Shown piece by piece: positions 57,847 to 64,000 of a DNA stretch of 64,000 nucleotides. Source of the stretch: Tupaia tana (lineage: Eukaryota > Chordata > Mammalia > Scandentia > Tupaiidae); NCBI GenBank assembly GCA_026018925.1, contig JAKSZU010000004.1, forward strand, positions 35,111,233-35,175,232, in the 5' to 3' direction. Every line of letters starts with the position of its first letter. Position 1 is the stretch's first letter. The notes beneath the pieces were generated by a model. It was not told the origin of the DNA. It made no database searches and saw only the letters and a program-made list of their open reading frames with translations. The position numbers and the translations under genes were made by a program.

Positions 57847-58410
57847 TAGTTACATAAATACATTTTTTTAAAAACTTATGCTATTGAGATGTATCAAGCT
57901 TCTTATACTATTCAGATTGAGATTCAAGGTTTTAAAGTTCTTTCAAGACTATTCAATACAGACTTCCTGTTTAATCTCACAAGAAAGTAACCTCCAAAAC
58001 ATGGGATGACCATAAAAGTTTATAAACATTCTATTGTTCATTTTCCCTCCAGCCTGATTGTTGTTGAAAAGAGAATCAGTTCTCTTAAATTGCAAATCAA
58101 CCATCCAGTATTGCGTTAAACCAACTCATCACTAGAGAACACATGAAAGCCCTTCTGTTAGTTAGAAAAGACTTAGACCCCTTTTCCTTTTTTTGTCCTT
58201 TCTTAAGAATTGAGGTTATATTTCTCTTAGTAAGTCAATGAATTGGCATTTAGGCTTATATTCCAACTTTCTGTGAGTTTGATTAATATAAATTCCCAAG
58301 AGATTGTTAATGCTACCCTGGCACTTGGCAACCAGCCAGCCAATGCTCCTGTAGTGAAAATGCTGCATGTAAGTAAGCTTGTGTCTCAACTACATAAAAA
58401 TGTGGATGTC
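57847..58410. other. Unique non-coding DNA
   Basis: Possible L2 trace at about 57900-57990 (gagattcaaggttttaaag). No exon supported. Confidence 0.35.
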
Positions 58411-58668
58411 TGGAACCAGCAGATGATGTAATGGTTATGTCGCTGGACTCCCACATAGTCGACCACAGTTTGAGTCCAGGACCCGGTGGCTTAAACTCAT
58501 ACCGGGCATGTGTGCGTGCATCTCCAAAAATCCCAAGAGGAGAATAGAGAAGGGACTGTGGTGTGGCCGTTCTCCCTGACGGCTGATTTTCTGCTTTCTG
58601 TCTCTGTTTCCCCGGTGACCACATGTGCCCTATAACAAAAATCTCTCCAAAAAAAAAAAATTTTTTTT
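58411..58668 (+). repeat. Long tRNA-derived SINE
   Basis: Target duplication tggatgtct; A tail followed by Ts. Confidence 0.9.
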
Positions 58669-58789
58669 GGATGTCTTTTAAGATCTAAAGAATAATAGAA
58701 AAATATAACCATAGTGATGATAATATTAACAGCTACCACTAATTGAGAATATACTTTGTTCTAGCCATCACAAAGAACTTATTTTCTAA

Positions 58790-58925
58790 ACAACATTAAG
58801 CAGGCATTGTTGTTACCTTATAGATGAGGAAAATGAAGCTTACAGAGATGTGGAACTGGCCCACAGCCACATAGTGTCATAAGTGTCAGAGCTGGGATTC
58901 AAACCTGTGCCTGTCCAAAGATGGT
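58790..58925 (-). repeat. MIR
   Basis: atagatgaggaaaatgaagc, cacatagtgtcataagtgtc, gagctgggattcaaacctgt: reverse MIR order. Confidence 0.78.
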
Positions 58926-59611
58926 GACTCAACAGTAATGACTGAGATAGAAAAGTAGAGGGCTAATATGAAGGGATTATGGGAAATGCTTTGCTTCTTA
59001 CAAAGAAAAGAAATGTTTAAACATACTTTTAAATTTAAAACTCAAAAGGAAAACATTGTATTCTGCTGGACTCCTGGTAAAATCATCAATACTTATGAGG
59101 AGAGAGTAAGAGGCAAACCCAGCAGGGACTGTAATAGACTAGTTTGCCCTGGTTGTTCTGATAACTCAATGTCGGCATCAGAAGTCAGGATGGGGCTTTC
59201 GAGAGGCTGAAGCCCAGGCAGGTCAGAGCTGAAACAGGAGCTGAGTGAGGCCTAGAGCAGGATCCCATGTCCAGACCTGGCAAGCTCTTTCAGTGTCTTC
59301 TGCACATCAGGGAAGCAGATGGAGGGAAGGAGAAATAGCACAGAAATCAAACTGGAGCCTTTGGGAGCATGACCCAGTGAGTCATGCCTCTGTCTTCTTA
59401 CCAGGCCACTTTCATACCCTGGGACCAAAGACATGACACCAAAGTTGGGGTGGCTGCAGCCCAGCAGTACCTGCCAGGCTGAAGCTTCCTGCAGCTCAGA
59501 GAGGGAACAGGAGGGCCTTTGGATATTTTCTCTAAATTATTTTTTCATTCTTCCAAAGATTAAATATTTTCAATTATGAAAAAAATTGAAACGTATAGCA
59601 AATTGAAATCA
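58926..59611. other. Unique non-coding DNA
   Basis: GC-richer part at 59200-59510; no exon or repeat recognised. Confidence 0.4.
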
Positions 59612-59865
59612 TTTTTTTTTATAGAGGTTTCTTCCTATAGAGTGTGTGTGCTTGCCGGAAAGACAGAGAGAGACAGAGACAGGAAGCAAGAAATCACTCC
59701 CACCAGGAGGGATGGCCACGCTGCAATCCCTTCTCCTCCATTCTCCTCTTGGGATCTTGGGCAAGCACGCACACGTGCCCAGCGTGAGTTTAAGCCACCA
59801 GGTCCAGGACTCAAACCGTGGTCAACTACTCCAGTGACACAGCCATTACGCTAACTTCCAGTCCC
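59612..59865 (-). repeat. Long tRNA-derived SINE
   Basis: Reverse copy; target duplication agcaaattgaaat/agcaaagtgaaat; small deletion in the head between caactact and ccagtgac. Confidence 0.9.
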
Positions 59866-60239
59866 AGCAAAGTGAAATAATTTTGTGGCAATCCTCCTCC
59901 CCAGTCACCCACTACGTAGACTCTGTCATTAACATTTTGCTGCATTTGCTTTTCACCTACCCATCTGCCCCTCTGTTCACCCATAACTGGGTCTTGATTC
60001 TGGAAGTCCAGAATGGAGCGGAAGGACTAATCTTACAGCTAAACTAGCCTCTAGTGGGAACATCTTACAATGCCATCTACCCTGACTGCTGATCAACTCT
60101 GAGGTCTCATCCCTTCTTAGCTCCTTAGTTCAAGGAGATCTCAGCCTTTCTTTCTCACTACTTCTCAGCATCTTTATTCATAAGCTCTTGGATCCATAAA
60201 ATCCTAAGAGCAAAAGGGATTTTTAAAGGTCAAAATGCT

Positions 60240-60508
60240 CTGGGTCAGCTCTGTGGCCTGATAGTTGAGACAGCCAGATCCCACATGGCCAACTATATGG
60301 TTCAAGTCTCAGCCCCAGTGACTTGAGAGAGATGCCATGTGAACATGCCAAGAATCCCCACAGGATTTTGGAAGAGAAGGGATTACAACATGACTGTGTC
60401 CCATTGTGGGGGTACTGCCCCCTATCCCTCTCTCTGTTTCTTGTGTCTCTCTGACAAGTGTACACACCCTCTTGCAAATTAAAAAAAACCAAACAAACAA
60501 ACAAAAAA
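60240..60508 (+). repeat. Long SINE, old
   Basis: tctgggtcagctctgtggcc head, diverged body; tail of AAAC units. Flanking aaaggtcaaaatg/aaagatcaaaagg. Confidence 0.82.
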
Positions 60509-61010
60509 AAGATCAAAAGGCCCAGCTCCCACAAGGTGTTGAGTGTTTGCATCATCACAGGGCTAAGTTCTATATCATCATAACAGCTTTCACTTGTGTC
60601 ACGGCTTGGCGTTACAAAGGGCCTCTATGCACAACCTACCACTGAGAGAAGATGATACCTATGACATACTAAATTAACTAGTCCACAAAATCTGGCACTC
60701 CACACTGTCCAGTACATTGGGTTTGAGGGCATTGGTGTCTCAGCATACTAATAACCTCTTTCAGGCGTGGTTGGGAGGTTCCTTTGCTCCAGGAATTAAT
60801 AGCACAGGCCTTTTACTCATGGTAGAAGTCATCTTACAGCCCTAAATCTCAATTTACTTTTCTGAAGAATGGAGATATTCATGTTCATTACCTCAAAGAA
60901 TTACTGTGAGCACAAGATTGGACAATTCACTGATTCGCTGAGCCTTTTGTTAACCAATTCACTTCCCTTCTCAGGTTTAATCCTCTCACCAACCCCAGTG
61001 ATACCATTTC
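60509..61010. other. Unique non-coding DNA with an MIR trace
   Basis: Forward MIR trace at about 60845-60905 (aatggagatattcatgttca); nothing else recognised. Confidence 0.4.
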
Positions 61011-61014
61011 CCCC

Positions 61015-61145
61015 CATTGAAAAGACGAGAAAATCAAGAACTCAAAATGGTCAAATATCTTTATTAAGGTCACAGTTAAGTCAGTGCCAGCACTTGAATT
61101 CGGGCTGGTCTGACTGCAGTGTTCACCTTTTTAACCTCTATTCCA
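61015..61145 (-). repeat. MIR fragment
   Basis: ttgaaaagacgagaaaatca, aaggtcacagttaagtcagt, acttgaattcgggctggtct in reverse MIR order. Confidence 0.7.
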
Positions 61146-61147
61146 AT

Positions 61148-61365
61148 GGTTGTCAACCAGGAGTCAAATGTCCCTAAGGACACAATTGGCACTGTATGGA
61201 AATATTGGGGATTGCAACACTGAGGGAGATGCTTTCAGCATCTAGTGGGTGGGGACCAGGGACGCTTCTAAACATTGTACAAACACCTGCCAGGCATTGA
61301 CAACAAAGAACTATTCAACCTACATGCAGTAATGCTGAGGCTGGGAAACCATGTTCTATATTTAT
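61148..61365 (+). mobile_element. hAT (Charlie-type) relic
   Basis: ggttgtcaaccaggagtcaa at one end and ggctgggaaaccatgttcta at the other, with agcatctagtgggtggggac and cgcttctaaacattgtacaa between. This is the text of a common 220 bp eutherian hAT element whose exact name I am not sure of. Confidence 0.7.
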
Positions 61366-62194
61366 CCCCTCTAACTAGAGGGAAGCCAAAGATCCAAAGA
61401 AGCAGCACAGGTTTGGAAACACTGGTTGTTGTCTCAGGACAAACCACTGATGAGGGAGTCAGGCTCCTTTCAGGGCAAACATTCCAGAGTGGATGCCAAC
61501 ACAGGCCCACCCTTCAGGCATCACCCCTGTCAATTGGGCACCATCCCTCTTGTTGAGAAGCCACAACTATCATTTGGCAAGCGCTGTGACTGCAAAGCCA
61601 CATTCCTATGTTTTTCTAGAATGTCTTTTATGCCAAAGATCCTAAACTCCCTTGACAAATTGTTTGAAGCATGGCTGCGCTCTGAAGCTCTGGGTGCTGG
61701 ATTATTAGAGACAAATCAAGAATTCCATAAAGAATAAAGGAAATGAGTCAGCCAAGGAATCAAAAGAAATTTCTGTTGTCACTGTCTCTCAATGTGACTT
61801 CTCTAGCAGCTGCTCCTTCCAAAGCCTTGACAGGAAGGTTGTGGCAGAGCACACAGCCTCTGTGTGGGCAGCCGCACGGTGCCCAGCCTGAGTCTGCAGA
61901 GAATTCTGTTCAAATATTGATGTCTGGGAAGGAAGCCGCACAGCCAGGTTAAGATGGCTCCGGCAATTCAGTCGAAGCAGAAAGCCATAGGGAAGGCAGA
62001 GAGAAGGCAGTATGTATGAAGGTCCTTCATACATAATGAAATGAAAACACATCTGGAAGAGGTGAGGAAGTGAAAAAGCAGGTTACACAACAGATAAATG
62101 GGTGAAGTCATCAAACATTAGAGTATGAGTATGAGAGGGATTTGATAGATGTTCCCCGTAAAAGTAGGTAGTAGCTATTTCCAAGTGATTTTTT
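61366..62194. other. Unique non-coding DNA
   Basis: A short acceptor-like site (tatgtttttctag at about 61618) precedes an open stretch to 61737, but no partner exon is visible. Confidence 0.4.
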
Positions 62195-62330
62195 AATTAG
62201 GATTTTTGCCATAGTCACATGCACATGCCAGAGAGAAACAGAGAGAGGGAAAGTGAGAAATCACTCCCCAGAGATGATGGCTATGCTGCGATCCCTTCTC
62301 CTACATTTTCCTCTCAGGATTTTGGGCACT

Positions 62331-62367
<37 letters not shown>

Positions 62368-62461
62368 GGCATGATTGTCATGCTGCTGGGCCCAGGATTC
62401 AAACCACAGTTGACCATGTGAGGGGTCTAGTACCTTAATCACCACATCACCTGCTGGTCCC
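62195..62461 (-). repeat. Long SINE, old, with internal (CA)n
   Basis: Reverse copy in which the GC-rich alternating arm has become about 15 CA units (62334-62364). Confidence 0.88.
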
Positions 62462-62539
62462 TCTGAGTGCTAAGCTTTTGAATATTTTCTTTAGGCTTTT
62501 AAAAGCTTCTTTAGTAATAAGTAATCATTGTTTTTATTT

Positions 62540-62821
62540 TATGTATTTATGTATTTATTTATTTATTTATTTAGGAGAGGTTTTTGCTATAGGGCGCATG
62601 CACACGCCAGAAAAACAGAGAGAGACAGAGAGACAGAAGGTGAGAAATCACCCCCCAGGGGGAAAGGCCACACCGCAATCCCTTCTCCATTCTCCTCTCG
62701 GGATCTTGGGCACGCACACACACGCGCCTGGCGTGAGTTTAAGCCACCGGGTCCGAGACTCTAACCACAGTCGACTCCATGGGAGTCCAGCGACATAGCC
62801 ATTATGCTAACTGCTGGTCCC
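62540..62821 (-). repeat. Long tRNA-derived SINE
   Basis: Reverse copy; tail of ATTT units (tatttatttatttatttagg); ends ctgctggtcccc. Confidence 0.92.
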
Positions 62822-63457
62822 CTTTTATTTTTAGAACCCAAACACCAGTACTGTTTATGACAGAAGTAGAGAGAAGGGGAAGATGTAGACGAAGTGTGTG
62901 GAGCGACCGAAGCCAACCATCAGGCTTCCAAACATTGCAGGGGTCTTAAGTGCAAGTTAGAGGCCAGAATAGAAATGCTCTGGGTTGTGCCTGGGGCCTT
63001 TAGTAGAGAGAAGTTCATTAACTTGACCCCCAAACCAGCAGCCCATCTGGCAGGTAGAGGGAACGTGGATGATAGAGATAAGAAAGACCGCAGCTCCTGC
63101 CTCTACACTCGCAGTGATGGCCTAGGAAGCAGCCATCTTTTCGTAGCATCACTTGTGCCCCAGGGTGGTTTCTCTCAGCAGCAGACACAATTATGTGCTC
63201 AGCTCCAAGGCTGCCTGGGCATCCTCACCAGAGACTGAGACCTGACTGAAAACCACCCAGGCCCCAATCCAGAGTGTCAGAATCACAAAATCACAAGGTA
63301 GAAGGCACTCTAGAAGTCACCACCTCGTTAACTTCTCCTCCTGAAGCTTGAATTCCCTGTGCCACATTGCTCATTTCCCAGGGCTATTCAGGGATTCTTT
63401 CAGTTTAGGGTTTAAATTGTTCTGTTTGGGGCAGCATTAATTTAGGAAGTTCTTTAT
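62822..63457. other. Unique non-coding DNA
   Basis: No repeat or exon recognised. Confidence 0.4.
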
Positions 63458-63646
63458 TATTTTTTAAAAGAATTATTTTATTTAACTTTATTTATTATTA
63501 TTATCATTATTATTTTCCAGTTTGATCAGAGAGAGACAGAGAGAGAGAGAGGAAGTGAGAAAGCAAGCCACCAGGTCCGAGGCTTGAACCGTGGTTGGCC
63601 ATGTGGGAGTCCAGCGCCTTTAACCACCATGCCCCTTGCCGGCCCC
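63458..63646 (-). repeat. Short tRNA-derived SINE
   Basis: Reverse short element with a perfect 15 bp target duplication aggaagttctttatt; tail of ATT/ATC units. Confidence 0.94.
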
Positions 63647-64000
63647 AGGAAGTTCTTTATTCTTCTGAGCCTGGATCAGCCTACCTGGAACCTCCACACT
63701 TTGGTCCAAACAAAGCAATTGTCTTTTTCTCTCACCTTTTTAAATAATTCTGAAGACCCTTGCTACCTTCAAATAAAGCTTAAACTCTTTTCCTGTGACT
63801 ACCAAATCCCTAGAATTTGGGTATTTTAAGTACTGAGATAGGAACCTGACAGAACCAGGTGCCTGGCCTCAGGGACACACAATATATGTTTGACTCCTAG
63901 CTCAGAAGGATGTGGTAACACAGCTGGTTGAAACCGATCAGAGTCAAGACAGCACCAAGAATGATCACTACAGGATCCCAAAGTTCACTGTCCCCTCATT
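63647..64000. other. Unique non-coding DNA with an L2 trace
   Basis: cttgctaccttcaaataaagc then ttaaactcttttcctgtgac recalls L2; otherwise nothing. Confidence 0.35.

Noticed and set aside
61426..61737. Plus-strand open frame of 103 codons with an internal acceptor-like site.
   Set aside because: No donor or partner exon, and the left part overlaps the flank of a hAT relic; coding status unsupported.
1..64000. CRISPR arrays, operons, ribosome binding sites or other prokaryotic systems.
   Set aside because: No regularly spaced identical repeats with unique spacers and no dense coding; the repeat content is mammalian.

Overview
This window is mammalian nuclear DNA: AT-rich, mostly non-coding, and saturated with retroposons. 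There is no bacterial or viral gene organisation. Nearly all open reading frames longer than 60 codons are translations of SINEs, L1 fragments, LTRs or simple repeats. The ancient eutherian layer is plain: MIR, L2, MaLR-type LTRs (an MLT1-like copy at 46110-46470), a MER20-type hAT relic near 49125, a Tigger-like piece near 1185 and L1M-like 3' ends. Over it lies a lineage-specific layer of about 50 long (about 260 bp) tRNA-derived SINEs, 9 short relatives and about 5 copies of a second SINE family, roughly one SINE per kilobase. I do not recognise the main SINE as a primate, rodent, carnivore, bat, ungulate or eulipotyphlan family. A colugo (Dermoptera) is my best guess, from memory of tRNA-SINEs described in that order; this is inference.

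The only convincing protein-coding sequence is at the left on the plus strand. Three open, splice-flanked segments (3149-3290, 6326-6420, 17822-18000) have compatible phases and would form the last three exons of one gene. They end in a stop at 17998-18000 and an AATAAA at 18023-18028. The predicted C-terminus is acidic and I cannot name the gene. From 18 kb to 64 kb I see no credible exon, so the rest reads as intergenic.

Layout: 1-3.1 kb unique/intronic DNA with SINEs; 3.4-5.85 kb degraded plus-strand L1; 7-12 kb L2, an LTR and SINEs; 13-15.6 kb SINE cluster and plus-strand L1 3' end; 15.8-17.2 kb a dead mariner transposase split by a SINE; 17.8-18.05 kb the terminal exon; 18.7-28.3 kb two adjoining minus-strand L1s, the second keeping a 5' UTR built of about 465 bp tandem units; 28.3-39 kb mixed unique DNA, MIRs and SINEs; 39.5-40.7 kb L1 3' end; 41-51 kb relatively repeat-poor; 51.1-56.2 kb degraded plus-strand L1; 56-64 kb LTR, nested SINEs, MIR and a hAT-type relic.

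The elements give a relative history. Nine 70-80 bp mariner-type palindromic MITEs with TA target sites sit in L1s and other DNA. SINEs interrupt L1s, the mariner and other SINEs. Several SINEs retain perfect 15-17 bp target-site duplications, so the long SINE family was the most recently active component.
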